A DNA stretch of 64,000 bases from Phascolarctos cinereus (GCF_002099425.1 NW_018344004.1:5173501-5237500), one strand, 5' to 3'. Shown: positions 9,896-20,489, numbered from the stretch's first letter. The notes: generated from the sequence alone by a model not told the origin. Translations and numbers: made by a program.

Positions 9896-10601
9896 ATTTT
9901 AAAAGTGATATATCTTGTGGGTGGTTTTGTGACTGGTCTGGGAATCTTAGGATAAAAATAGAATGGAAAGAAAGGAACCAAGTAAGAATGAATTTGCTTG
10001 AGATTCATAAAGAAGATAACTAAATGACATAGGAAAGCTCCACCCTTGAAATGAAGAAGTAATTATTTATATTTGATGGGAAAAGGTACATTGGGAGCTA
10101 GAGGAGAAGTTTAAGCAAGAAAGAAGTGTGAGGAAAAAGAACTACTTTTGTATATTGGTGATGATGAAGGGGAAAGGGGCTGAATATGGGAAAATCACTA
10201 AGCAGCAGATTAACTAATCCAGGTGTGATTTGTATCCTTGTAAAACTTAGCATCATGTGTTTGGAGGATCTAAGCCACCAAGACTGTATTTTTCACACAA
10301 TGTTGGGAGTCAGATATGTTATCAGTTGTGCTAATGCTTCAACTATTGATGGAAGCTTCTGTTGTTACTTCAGAGATCTCCCTTGTTTCAGCTGGTACAG
10401 CTGTGATTCTCAAGGATGTCCTTAGAACAAAACCTCAACATTCTCCTAGCTGTGCCTTTGAGGCCCCCACAAGAGCAAGACAGTCTTCACAGTGAGCACT
10501 ATCCTCACACCAACTCATTGTCAGAGTAAATGATAGCAGTAGTAATGGTCATTTTCTAGACCTAAATGAACTCTGTTCTCATTTGCCTGACTTATAAGTA
10601 G
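9896..10601. other. Unassigned sequence
   Basis: About 700 bp with a 79-codon frame (10186-10425) containing several Cys residues but no known domain. No repeat recognised. Confidence 0.4.
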
Positions 10602-10792
10602 GACAGATGACATAATGGATGGGATGCTATGCTTGGAAGACAGAAAAAGACTGTGTTCAAATCTTGTCACAGAAACTTACTAGTTTTGCAATGCCGGCTT
10701 ACTTTCTCTTAACTTCTCCCAGCTTCATTTTCCTCATGTGTAAATTGTCAATAGACTCTGAAGTCACTTCTAGATCTAAATCTATGATTGTA
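10602..10792 (+). mobile_element. MIR3-type SINE
   Basis: Head 'gacataatggatgggatgct', B box region 'gtgttcaaatctt', 'cttactagttttgcaa', 'cattttcctcatgtgtaaat', and an L3/CR1-like tail 'cttctagatctaaatctatg'. The 63-codon frame here is SINE. Confidence 0.75.
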
Positions 10793-11426
10793 TTTTCTAT
10801 GTCAATGTAGCAATGAAAAAGTGATGTGACGGTATCCAGTGATAGAGGAAGGAGTTTAGCTGTGCATATGAAGAAAAGTGATGATGTTCAGAAATGTCAC
10901 ACAGAAATAAGTGACTATAGCTTTGGGGAGAATAGAGGAGTGAGGAACATGTTCAGGAAAGAATGTAACCAACAATATTAGTACTTATTAAATTAAAAAA
11001 AATAACCCTCTCAGAATTAACTTGTGTTTTTCCAAAGCCATTATCAGAATTGCCTTTCCCTCCTGACTTATACTGTTACCACTCTATGCTATGGCCATGG
11101 ATAGGGAAAATTGATGATACCTTGAAAATTGGCTGAAGAGTTAGTTTGACAAAACAGAGGAGTTCTGTGCTTTACTTTTTAAAAGATATAGTTTGAGTTG
11201 ACAAAGAGCAACTGAAGCAGATATACCAGAGAGATGGTATGGGATGCAGTTCAACAGGATTGAAGATAATATGAAGTCTAGGTAAGCAAGGGGGAAAGAG
11301 ATGGAGATTAGTTGAGTGTTTAGTGGGGGAATGCAAAGAAACTAGGGATTATAAGGAAGGAGTAGATTAATAGTAGAAATTTTTGGTTAATTCAGTTTGA
11401 AGGGGATGATTTAGTAATTATGCAGG
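10793..11426. other. Unassigned sequence
   Basis: About 630 bp of purine-rich sequence, nothing recognised. Confidence 0.4.
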
Positions 11427-11600
11427 ATAGTTAGAAAAAGCACTGAAATTGGGAGTCTGAGGACTTGGATTTGAATCCTAGCTCTGTCTTTTAATCCCTG
11501 TGTGATAGACCAGTCAACAACCATGTCTTCCTTTTCTCATCTGTCAAATGAGGGAGCTGAACTAGAAGACCCATAAAATAATTTCTAACATGAAATCTTA
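11427..11600 (+). mobile_element. MIR3-type SINE
   Basis: 'aaattgggagtctgaggac', 'ttggatttgaatcctagctc', 'cttttctcatctgtcaaatg' and CR1-like tail 'gagctgaactagaagac'. Confidence 0.75.
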
Positions 11601-11984
11601 CTGTTGTGACTAAAATGGAGTCTTAAGAATATTTGCACAATTTAGGGCCACAGATATTAACCTCTTTGCTTTTCTGAACAACGTAGAAATTTTGGTAATC
11701 TGGAAATAATGCTCTAACTTTTAAAAAAAATTTTTTTTAAACTAAGATATGGGAGTTTCAGGATAGTTTGCAGAAAAGGACAGTGCCATAGGAAAATGAT
11801 TTCTGGGCAGGCAAAGCATTGCACTCTTCAAATTGTACTATGTAGGTCAGAGTCTTTATTATCTAATTCCAAGGCTGGTCCTCTTTGTGAAGCCTCTGTT
11901 CATAAAAAAAAAAAATCCTAATCTTTTGATATCCTAGACATGTGGTGCCCTGTGGTTCTTCAAGTCTCTTCTATTCCTTTCTGA
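11601..11984. other. Unassigned sequence
   Basis: Contains a perfect A8/T8 inverted run near 11720. Nothing else recognised. Confidence 0.4.
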
Positions 11985-12190
11985 ACTATTTTACCTGTAC
12001 GAATGCTATGACTTTAGGCGATGGATTTAACCTCTCTGTACCTCTGTTTCTTCATCTGTTAAATGGGGATAATAATATCCACCCTACCTACCTACTTCAC
12101 AGTCTTATGGTGATGATCAAATGTGAGACCAGATACAAAATACTTTAAAAAGTTTAAAGTTCTATAAAAACATAGTTTTGTTATTAATTC
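11985..12190 (+). mobile_element. MIR-type SINE
   Basis: 'ctctctgtacctctgtttc', 'ttcatctgttaaatggggat', 'ataatatcca' and a decayed tail 'aaagttctataaaaac'. Confidence 0.75.
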
Positions 12191-12657
12191 ACAGACTCTG
12201 TCCCTGTGGACTCTTTTCATAGAACCATTTCCCTCTGCTTACTTCAAAAGAGGGAAAAGCCTTCCCCCTCCATATAACCTATCCAAGAATATAAAAAAAA
12301 ACCAGGATACAAGAGGATCCTATTATAACATAATTGTTTATTTAATTGATTCAGATGTAACATTGGCCACATTTTTCTTTTCCAAACATTGTGATTATAT
12401 ACAGGGGAAACATAATATGGTGTAGTTGAATCAAGACAGGTTTTAATCCTGTCTTTCCGCATGTGTGTCATTAATAAAAGCACTATTTGATCTGTTTTCA
12501 TTGGAATTAGAGTCAATATAAGTCATTGTGACATGGCAACCCTAAAAGGCTCCTTGGCTGCAAAACACCAACTAGCCAATCCACTAAACAAACAAAGAAT
12601 CCAAACCCCAATAAAAACACAAAATCTCCAAAAGGGGAAGTGGCAATCCTTCTGGTC
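12191..12657. other. Unassigned sequence
   Basis: About 470 bp with 80-90 codon frames on both strands and no recognisable protein. No repeat recognised. Confidence 0.4.
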
Positions 12658-12716
12658 AGATATCTGCAGTATTGTATTCACTGCTGAGTGCCATATTTTA
12701 GGAAGGGCAGGATAAT
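12658..12716 (+). mobile_element. L3/CR1 LINE fragment
   Basis: 'gcagtattgtattcactgct' and 'gagtgccatattttaggaag' match the L3 'gtgccacattttaggaagg' block. Confidence 0.7.
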
Positions 12717-13149
12717 AAAGCATTTTTAAAGCACTTCTGTAATCCTTAGTTAAAGAGTCATTCATTTAAGTCTCTTTTCATTGGTGGAGATTGCATATTC
12801 AATGCTACAAGCCTGAATGAGGGTCAGAATTAGTAAGAACTAGAGAGATACTCTTGGCTTCCCCTTTGAAAGAGAATGTGCTGGATTCAAACTTCTCTTC
12901 AGATCCCTAAAAGGAGGAAAAAGTACTAGGAAGAAGCTGATATGATGGTTATTGCTGATTCTTCTAAATGTCAGCTTCTTCCCAGTCTTTTTCTTCCTTC
13001 AGGAACTGAAGACAGGTTGGAATCATGGAAGCCAGAAGATCAATATCTCTTCTCTCAAACTCTTAACATCTTCATCTCTCACACAGGCCTGGAATATTGA
13101 ATAATCAATTTCTACCAACAAGGAGAGACTTAAGCATTTGGTTCTTTGA
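12717..13149. other. Unassigned sequence
   Basis: About 430 bp, nothing recognised. Confidence 0.4.
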
Positions 13150-13612
13150 GCCAAGGGTTTCATTTACTATGTGCCAGGCACATCCCCAAGTGCTAGGGAT
13201 ATTAGACAAAACCAGTTCCTGCCCTTACGGGGCACAGATTCCAATGAGGCAGAAAATATTCAAGCAACTATCTACATCCAAGATATATGTAGTGTAAATG
13301 GGAAGCAATTTCAGAAAGATTGTTCTCTGGGAGAGACAGGGAGAGGAGAACAATGAAAAAAAAAGTAGAATTTGAGCTAAATCTGGAAGGAAGCCAGGAA
13401 AATTATGAGGTAGCAGTGAGGAGGGAAAGCATTGTAAATACTGTGGATAGTTAGTGAAAAATCAGAGAGATGGGAGGTGGAATGTCCTGTGCAAGTCACA
13501 GCAATAAAGCAGAAATTGCTGGGTCATATAGCATGGTGAAGAGAGTAAAGTGTAAGAAGACTAGAAAAATAGAAAAGAACAATATCATGAAGAGTTAAAT
13601 ATGATGGATAGG
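13150..13612 (-). mobile_element. L2 LINE 3' portion
   Basis: Antisense L2: 'tactatgtgccaggcac', 'aagtgctagggata', 'ctgcccttacggggcacag', 'gaaggaagccaggaaaatta', 'gagggaaagcattgtaaat' and 'gtaaagtgtaagaagactag'. Confidence 0.85.
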
Positions 13613-13624
13613 AATCATAGTAGA

Positions 13625-13865
13625 GCTAACAGGATGGTGTGAAGAAGGAAAGACTTAGAAGGGATAACTGTCTTCAAGTATTTAAAAAGCTGTTATGTGG
13701 AAGAGCTATAAGAATTCTTTAGCTCAGCTCTAGAAGGTAGAACTAGGAGGTAGAAGTGAAGGCTATAATTTCAGTCTGCATAAGGAGAAATTTCCTAACA
13801 ATTAGAACTGGTCAAAAGTGGAGTGGATTGCCATAGGAGGTTAATGGTTTCCCTCTGCACTTCTC
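13625..13865 (+). mobile_element. L3/CR1 LINE fragment
   Basis: 'ataactgtcttcaagtattt', 'gctgttatgtggaagagc', 'agaaggtagaactagga', 'aatttcctaacaattagaac' and 'caaaagtggagtggattgcc' follow the L3 order. Confidence 0.88.
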
Positions 13866-13964
13866 ACTAAGATTCTATTATCATTTTATTCATATCAACT
13901 GATTACAATACAAAAAACAATGTAGTAAATGATTTTAAAATTACAAGTCAGTAATTATAAGTAA
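13866..13964. other. Unassigned
   Basis: AT-rich spacer. Confidence 0.4.
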
Positions 13965-14072
13965 CTTCCTCCCTTTCTCCCTCCTCTCCCTTCCTTCATT
14001 CTTTTGTTCCTTTGTTCCTTCTTTGCTTCCTTCCTTGCTTCCTTCCTTCCTTCCTACTTTCCTTCCTTCTTG
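13965..14072. repeat. Degenerate (CCTT)n pyrimidine tract
   Basis: Imperfect CCTT/CTTTGTTC units on the + strand. Confidence 0.9.
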
Positions 14073-14109
14073 TAAAAACCTTTATAAACAAACTAAAACA
14101 AAAAACAAG

Positions 14110-14530
14110 ACCAGATATGTCTCATTCCTCTTCAGGCTACACTCAGAAGTTCTTCTATGCCCCAGCTCTTCATCCTAAAGCTCACTGGATTCCTGGAATT
14201 CATACATTGGATGTACTCTCTCCAATGCTATTCCCTTTGATTGGAAGGTTACTTCCAGAACTTCCATTTAATGAAGACACCCAGGCTAGCCATTTCTCAT
14301 TCCTCTCCAGGCTGCACTCAGAACTTCTCCCATGACCCTATGCTGGGTACCATTTCCCTCCACCTTTTCAGTTTCCTTTTTATGCATTGTCTTCTCCTGT
14401 TAGAACGTTAGTTCCTTGAGGGCAGGGGCTGTCTTTTTTTTCTTCCCTATTTATATATGTATTGCCAGAACCTAACATAGTGTTTGGCACATAGTGAATG
14501 CTTAATAGTTCTAGTTGACAGACTGCTAAG
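14110..14530 (+). mobile_element. Unclassified repeat with internal subrepeats and an L2-like 3' end
   Basis: Two copies of a roughly 43-bp unit, beginning 'tctcattcctcttcaggct' at about 14119 and 'tctcattcctctccaggct' at about 14294, are followed by 'ctgggtaccatttccctcc' and an L2-style terminus: 'tagttccttgagggcagg', 'tttggcacatagtgaatgct'. A related copy lies at 16600-17070. The open frame 14012-14335 is inside this repeat and the preceding microsatellite. Confidence 0.6.
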
Positions 14531-14764
14531 CTGTTTTAGGTCACATGTTTGAAAGTACTAAGCTATTATTAATGTAAAATATAGGATATTACAAATGTCT
14601 ATATTAGTAATGTGTCTCCTATTTTGTATATTAATAAAACTGTTGGCTATGCTCAGAGAGTCTGTATGGAGAAAGTAGAAATGTTTTATAACCTTTCTGA
14701 ATTATTGCCTCTCATGCATCTTTTAATATCTGTGGGTTGTAAGTAGTTTTATCCTCTGTGCACC
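14531..14764. other. Unassigned
   Basis: Nothing recognised. Confidence 0.4.
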
Positions 14765-14868
14765 CCCATCACCTCTAAGGCAGGGACCATTTTTCATTGA
14801 GTCTTTGTATCTCCAGTACTTAGCACAGTTTCTAGCACAAAGAAGGTGTTTAATTAACAACTGTTGGA
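14765..14868 (+). mobile_element. L2 LINE 3' end
   Basis: 'aaggcagggaccatttttca', 'tgtatctccagtacttagca' and 'aaggtgtttaattaacaact'. Confidence 0.85.
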
Positions 14869-14881
14869 GTAGATTACCTAA

Positions 14882-15030
14882 TTTCCTTCCTTCCTTCCTT
14901 CCTTCCTTCCTTCCTTCCTTCCTTCCTTCCTTCCTTCCTTCCTTCCTTCCTTCCTTCCTTCCTTCCTTCCTTCCTTCTTTTCTTCCCTTCTCTCTCACTC
15001 CCTCCTTTCTCTCCTTCCTGCCTCCTCTTT
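14882..15030. repeat. (CCTT)n microsatellite and pyrimidine tract
   Basis: About 24 CCTT units followed by irregular C/T-rich DNA. The two opposite-strand open frames here (Pro-Ser-Phe-Leu and Glu-Gly-Arg-Lys repeats) are artefacts of the repeat. Confidence 0.97.
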
Positions 15031-15944
15031 TTTCTTTACCACTTCTGAAAAGTAAAAACCTTTTGAAAAACAAAACAAAATAAAACCAAAACCATTCATT
15101 TAACTTATGGAGCATTGATTAAGGCCATGGATTTTCCTCATCACCCTGGATAATTCAAAACCAACTCTAGGAAGTCCAGATTATGAATAGAGAGTATTAT
15201 ATTGAAGCAAAGACTTTATAAAATATACAGAGAACAAAGAAAGAAGACCCCATACCCTCTTCTGGGATCTTCCCAAGTTAACCATCTTGTTTATTGATGT
15301 TCTATTTGAGAGTTATTGATGAATAAATGAATTGGCTTGATCCTGATTAATTTTAACTTTACTTTGTGACAGAAACTAGAAAAATCAGATACTAGCCTCC
15401 ATTCTAAGCTAATTTCTTTTTTATCATAATACCAATATTTCCTTTTCCTGTTTTTTTTAACCATAATAAGCATTTATAACATCAGCAGTATTGATTTTGG
15501 GGGTAGCCAGCTGCTGTACATGTTTCTAAGATTTGTATGAACGTCCTATGATGCATATTGCATTTGTTCAGGAAAGCATTTGGATTACGTTGCTATGTTT
15601 TGCTAGAGCTGACATTCATTTGCCACTTAAAAGAACCTATACTCATGGTATATTTATGTTTAGAGGTAAATTACTAAAGACCCAAAACAGTGTCCACTCA
15701 ATGTTTTTAAAATTGTGAGAATAGTTGCCTTGTAAATACTCCTTGTAATTCAGAAAGATTTACTTATTTTTCATTGTCTGTCTACATACAATTTAAATGT
15801 GTCCAGTGACTATTTTGACCTTTCCTTAGACTTGAATGGTTCTGTGTCCTTCTTGATGTTGGTATTTACTCCAAAAGTAGGTCCATCTATACCTCTTCTT
15901 ATGTCACCCTTTTCTCTGTCCTTCCATTATTTTTTCAAAAAAGG
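15031..15944. other. Unassigned sequence
   Basis: About 900 bp. Several 60-codon frames, none recognisable. 'gtaaaaacctttt' followed by an AAC-rich stretch resembles the end of the first pyrimidine tract at 14070-14100, so the two tracts may share a decayed element. Confidence 0.4.
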
Positions 15945-16556
15945 CATCAATCAATCCATCAAAAAGGCCAGGAATTATGATAGGTGATAGACACATAAAG
16001 ACAACAAAAGTCTCTGCCCTCAAGGTACTCACTTTCAATTGGGAGGAAAGAAATGTACAATTATAAGTAAATACAAAATAAGTACCAAGCAAATATAATT
16101 TCAGGAAGGTTGAACTAGAAGCTGTGTAGACGGATGGGTAGGAATCAGGAATGATCTCACTTAAGAAGTACCACTTTAGCCTAGTTCTGAAGAAAGCTAG
16201 GGATTCTAACACATAGGTGCTAAGCACAGGTGAGGAGGAAGCATGTTCTAGTCATGGGAGAAAAACCATCGAAAGGCATGGAGATGGAAAATGTAAGGTT
16301 ATATACAAGGAACAGCGAGTAAGTCAATGTCTACAATATGAGGTGGATAAAGGGAAGTAATGAGTAGTAAGCCTCATGGGGATAGAAAGGAGCTAGACTA
16401 TGATGGGCTTTAAATGCCAAACATATATCATCCTAGAGGCAAATGAAAGCCAGTGGAGCTTTGGAAGCAGGTAAGTGATATCATCAGGCCTGTGGTTTAG
16501 GAATATCACTTTGGAAAGTATATGGAGGATGAATTGGAGAGGGAATGGTATGAGGC
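15945..16556 (-). mobile_element. L2 LINE 3' portion
   Basis: Long antisense L2: 'gtctctgccctcaaggtact', 'ggaggaagcatgttctagtc', 'tatgatgggctttaaatgcc', 'gaaagccagtggagctttgg' and 'ggtttaggaatatcactttg'. Confidence 0.88.
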
Positions 16557-16599
16557 TTTAATTTTTGGAAATTATAGAATGATAGGATTGGAATCATAG

Positions 16600-17070
16600 T
16601 ATTCTCCTTCATTTCTCTGTGTTCCACTCCTAATTCTTTGGACTTCCTTCTTTTTCTCCTCCTCCTCCTCCTTCCCATTTTCCCCACGTGTTCCAAGAGT
16701 CTTCTTAGCATGAAAGGTCCCTTTTCTCCTGTAGACCTTCTTATTCTGAAAAGTCCATCTGCCCCTGGAGTCCCTCCTTGAGCGGTCTTCTTTTTGGAGC
16801 CTCCATACTGAGGAAGGGCACAAGTCAATTATGGTAAAATCTTTAGTCCTATCCAGGTTCCACTCCTGATTCTCTAGATTTCTTTCTCCAATAGGCCCTG
16901 ATTTGGGTAACTTCTCCCAGTCTCCATCCCCAACTCTTTCTTTTTGGCTTCTATTTATGTATTGTCTTTCTCCATAAGAATGAATGCCCCTTCAGGGCAG
17001 GGACCATCTTTCTTTTGCTTCTATTTGAATTAGCACAGTGTATGCCACATACTAAGTATTTTAATAAATT
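16600..17070 (+). mobile_element. Unclassified repeat with internal subrepeats and an L2-like 3' end (second copy)
   Basis: Contains two spaced copies of a unit 'ttccactcctaattctttgg' (about 16620) and 'ttccactcctgattctctag' (about 16858). It ends like the copy at 14110: 'tatttatgtattgtctttc', 'cccttcagggcagggacc', 'tgccacatactaagtatttt'. The 114- and 83-codon reverse frames are overlapping translations of this repeat. Confidence 0.6.
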
Positions 17071-17727
17071 TAACTTTGCTTGTTTTTGACTTGGAGGGGG
17101 AGATTAGGGCAACAAATTTGTCTACCATGTGGGCTCCCTTATTCTAACTCTCTTGATATTACATGGAAATCAATGGAGCACTCAGGCTGTCTATTTGTTA
17201 TCCCTTGCTTTCCCCATGTATGGCCTACTTTCTTTTTGGTTCAAACATCTCTTTGATAAACTCTTTTGTGACACTTTGTGTTTGCCAGTTCATCATTAGT
17301 AGTATTCTGTGAACTACTGTTGGTCTTGGCAAGAGACTATTTCCACTTTCTGAGGACTAGTCTAGCTAAATATGGAGAGATTCATCAGTAGGCTGCCCAT
17401 TAGGTAATAAAGACTTTGATCTCTACAAACTGGTCTTTTGAAACTAACATTAAGAACAATACTTCAATCTAACTTAGAGGGAATTTGGATTGGTGTTAAC
17501 TTTTGAAATAATAGATTGTTTTTGGACCTAGTTATTAAACCTACCAATATGAGGAGTACTGACAATTTTGAAGCAGTAACTAATATTCTGAATTTTTAGG
17601 CTCTTCCCATTGAGCTTAAACACAAATTCAGGGGGATTTTTCTTGAATTTGTTTGCCACCCATAGCAATAACCAAATCTAGATAGACTAAAGGATAAGTA
17701 TAATTTTTCTGAGAAGTACCCACAAAT
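17071..17727. other. Unassigned sequence
   Basis: 17090-17345 reads like the body of an interspersed repeat ('tgggctcccttattctaac', 'catgtatggcctactttct'), but I cannot name it. The rest is not recognised. Confidence 0.35.
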
Positions 17728-18070
17728 CTATTTGTTGTTGTTTGGTCTTTTCAGTCATATGTGACTCTTTATGACCCCATTTGAGGTTTTCTTGGCAAAC
17801 ATACTGGAGTGCTTTGCTATTTCCTTCTCCAGCTCATTATATAGATGAGGAACTGAGGCCAACAGGGTTAAGTGAGTTGCCCAGATTTACACGGCTAGTA
17901 AGTGTCTGAGGCCGGATTTGAATTCAGGAAGATGAGTCTTCCTGACTCCAGGTCTGGCCATCTATCCATTGTGCCATCTTGCTGCTTCCCTAAAAATTTT
18001 GAACTCAGAAAGATGAGTCTTCCTGACTTCAGACCCAGCACTCTATTTACTCTGCCACCTAGCTGTCCCA
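17728..18070 (-). mobile_element. MAR1-type CORE-SINE with a second, tandem head
   Basis: A full antisense MAR1 (17728-17993) ends in a normal tRNA-like head. It is followed within a few bases by another head segment (17997-18070): both contain 'agatgagtcttcctgact' and both end in 'ctgcttccc' / 'agctgtccc'. Either a 74-bp head duplication or one SINE landed in the head of another. Confidence 0.9.
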
Positions 18071-18182
18071 TGAATCTGCTATATTCATATTAATCTGAAG
18101 ATTCTGATAAAATGAGAAATGGGCAAATAGCATTTGAAACCAGACCTCTTAATGCTATTGAGGAGATATAGTAGGCCGGTAT
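18071..18182. other. Unassigned
   Basis: Nothing recognised. Confidence 0.4.
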
Positions 18183-18417
18183 CTCTATAGCAGCAGTTAT
18201 TAAACATGTGAGTCTCAGGACCCTTTTACCCTCTTAAAAATGATGGAGGACTATCAAAGAGTTTTTGCTATGGTTTATATCTATTGATATTTACTCTATC
18301 GAAAACTAAAACATCTTAGTATTATTATGAAAATAGTTTTGACCTCACGGACCCCGTGAAAGGGTCTAGAGGACCACTGGGGTTCCCCAAACCACATTTT
18401 GAGAACTGCCTCTATAA
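18183..18417. mobile_element. Non-autonomous hAT (Charlie-like) DNA transposon
   Basis: Body 18191-18409. It starts 'cagcagttattaaacatgtg' and ends with the inverted counterpart 'cacattttgagaactgc'. Inside are 'gagtctcaggacccttttac', 'tatctattgatatttac', 'gttttgacctcacggacc' and 'gtgaaagggtctagaggacc', typical of Charlie-like internal-deletion elements. Eight-base flanks ctctatag (18183-18190) and ctctataa (18410-18417) fit a hAT target duplication with one mismatch. Confidence 0.82.
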
Positions 18418-18469
18418 TATAAGGTAGAAATCCTTGACATATGGACCAAATATTCCTGTAGCACATAGA

Positions 18470-18625
18470 TTTGGAACTAAAAGAGAATTTAGAGGCCAGC
18501 TAATCCAAATCTTGATTTTACAGATGATAAAAAAAAAGGGCCCCAAAGAGGTTAAATGACATGTCTGAAGTTATACAGGTAGGAAGAAACTGATGTGGGA
18601 CTTGAATTCAGGTCACCTGACATTA
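18470..18625 (-). mobile_element. MIR3-type SINE
   Basis: Antisense CR1-like tail, 'attttacagatgataaaa', 'gaggttaaatgacatgtctg' and 'gacttgaattcaggtc'. Confidence 0.7.
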
Positions 18626-18654
18626 AAAAAAAGCCCCAAACCCTTTTTGTAATA

Positions 18655-18850
18655 GAGAAACAAAAAACACGAAATTTCAAACTTGGAAGGGATCTTGGAG
18701 GTCATTTCTTCTCACCTTTACCTGATCAGGAATCCCCTCTAAAATATTCCCAACAAATATCAAGCTAAGTCTTTGCTTAGCTTGTCTTAAATAAAGACAA
18801 TAAAGGCGTTACCCATCACCTTCTGAGACAGACTGTTTACTTTTTTTTTT
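18655..18850 (-). mobile_element. L3/CR1 LINE 3' end
   Basis: 'acttggaagggatcttgg', 'aggtcatttcttctcacc', 'tacctgatcaggaatcccct' and 'gtctttgcttagcttgtctt' correspond to the reverse complement of the L3 end. Confidence 0.8.
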
Positions 18851-18867
18851 AAATCTACTTCTTCACA

Positions 18868-18935
18868 ATAATAGAATCCCAGGAACTAAGAATTGAAAGG
18901 CATCTTAAAGGCTACTTTTCTCTCCAAATTTTGAT
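18868..18935 (-). mobile_element. L3/MIR3 tail fragment
   Basis: 'aatagaatcccaggaacta' and 'attgaaaggcatcttaaag' resemble a second antisense CR1-type 3' end. Confidence 0.5.
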
Positions 18936-19084
18936 CATTGAAACCTCACAAGATATCTTGGGGTTTATGGGCTACATTTCTTTTTTCTTCCTTTTCCCTA
19001 CTTATTTATTCTATCATTAAAAAAAAACTAGGACAATTAACTCTTTTGCCTTATGTAGTTTCATTCATGATTTTTTGAAATACA
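18936..19084. other. Unassigned
   Basis: Nothing recognised. Confidence 0.4.
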
Positions 19085-19632
19085 ACATTGGAAAACCAGG
19101 CTTTGATAAAGCCTATTGAAATTAAAATGGAACTACCCCAGGACCATGCCTTAAACTCAAATCACTCTGGCTGTCACTGATTGGCCAACGATAGGTCCCA
19201 GCCCAAGCCTTACTTGATCATTGTTTGGGTTTTGATGGCTGAGAGTGAATGTAAATAGTAATTGTTTCTGTTTTGGTCAGAAATCTGGAAGGTTTTCCCC
19301 TCTCAGATTTATTTATTTTTGACTAGGTAAAAGAGGTCATTTTTTCCTCATTTCTTACCTAGCCTTAATCACTGAATAGGCATTGCTTCAGACAAACTAC
19401 GACTTGGGAAAGACCATAGCTTAAAAATGTCAAGGTCTCCCACTGCATTTGGGGCCATCTCTAGTCCTCCTGATCTATATCTTGCAACTGGACCCAGATG
19501 ACTCAGCAGGAGAGAGGGAAGCTGGTGACTTTGCACAGCCCTCCCTGCCTTAAATCCATTCATTTGCAAGTCAAAATATTGCCTTCCTGAAGTCATTGAT
19601 CTTCTTTGAGAAGGAAGGACTAACAACAAGAA
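19085..19632 (+). mobile_element. RTE-like LINE 3' UTR fragment (tentative)
   Basis: Carries a block common in marsupial genomes: 'cactgaataggcattgcttc', 'ccatctctagtcctcctga', 'actggacccagatgactc', 'gtgactttgcacagccctcc' and 'tttgcaagtcaaaatattgc'. It closes with 'tgagaaggaaggactaacaa' and an ACAA-rich end like RTE/BovB termini. I infer an RTE-type LINE or its derivative; the name is not certain. Confidence 0.6.
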
Positions 19633-19644
19633 CTCTCCCTTCCT

Positions 19645-20168
19645 CCTAGTTACTGAAGCTGTAACTTCAGTCATCCTTGACTCTTACCATTACTTCATCA
19701 CCCACATTCAAACAGTTGTCATGTCTTATAGATTGTACCTCTCCAATAGGTCTCACATTTATCCCATTCTCTCCACTTACCTAAACACCACCCTACTTCA
19801 GGCCCTCTTCACCTTTAACCAGGATTATTCTGTCTGCTTTTGTTCTCCTTACTGTTCTCTTACCTCGCTATTTCATCCTGCTTATAGATGCAAATAATTA
19901 ACCTGAGATATAAGTCTGACTGTACTCTGAAGGCACTTCCCTACTCAAAAGTCTTATGTAAGTCCTTATTGCTTGTAGGGTAAAGTATAAACCCCCTATT
20001 CTGGCATTTCCCATTTGCCTTTCCAAGGCAAGTATTACTTCCCTATTCCAGCCAAACTAGATTCCTCTATATATTCTTTAAATTCAGCATTTCCTCTGTA
20101 AACTCCATATATTTGTACAAACCAAACCACATGCCTGAAATGAACTCTCTCCTCTGACTCTCAAAATG
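19645..20168 (+). mobile_element. L2 LINE 3' UTR portion
   Basis: 'cacattcaaacagttgtcat', 'tatagattgtacctctcca', 'ctacttcaggccctcttcac', 'tgcaaataattaacctgaga', 'cctactcaaaagtcttatg' and 'ccctattccagccaaactag' follow L2 order. Confidence 0.82.
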
Positions 20169-20169
20169 G

Positions 20170-20418
20170 AAATAATAATAATAACTAAAATGTATATATT
20201 ACTTTAAGGTTTGCAAGGAAATTTACATATATTTATAAATATTAATCTATTTGTTCCTCACAACAGCCCTATCAAAGTACGTGTTATTATCATCTCCATT
20301 TTACAGATGAGGAATATGAGGTTATCTGAGGTTATGTGACCTGTTAGAGGATTAGTGTCTGAGATGAGATGGAAACTCAGGTGTTTCTGAATCCCAGTCC
20401 AGCACTATTCCTCCTTTG
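20170..20418 (-). mobile_element. MIR-type CORE-SINE
   Basis: Antisense: 'ataataataataac' tail, 'tactttaaggtttgcaagg', 'cctcacaacagccctatc', 'attttacagatgaggaata', 'ggaaactcaggtgtttctg' and 'cccagtccagcactattcc'. It sits at the end of the L2. Confidence 0.85.
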
Positions 20419-20489
20419 AGAGATGAACTCTCAGAAGTGAAGCCTCCTTGAAGGTCAGTAATTCTTGATTATTACTTTTGAAATCCTCC

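Noticed and set aside
14060-14100. Similarity of the text after the pyrimidine tract to the end of Monodelphis SINE1
   Set aside because: Only 'gtaaaaacctt' matches; no head or body of that SINE follows.
14882-14980. Regularly repeated units that could suggest a CRISPR array
   Set aside because: Simple 4-bp microsatellite with no spacers, in a vertebrate-type sequence.
14723-15115. 130-codon reverse frame and 92-codon forward frame with Glu-Gly-Arg-Lys or Pro-Ser-Phe-Leu repeats
   Set aside because: Both are translations of the (CCTT)n microsatellite and its flanks.
17090-17345. Possible interspersed repeat
   Set aside because: The wording seems familiar but I could not tie it to a named family, so it stays unassigned.
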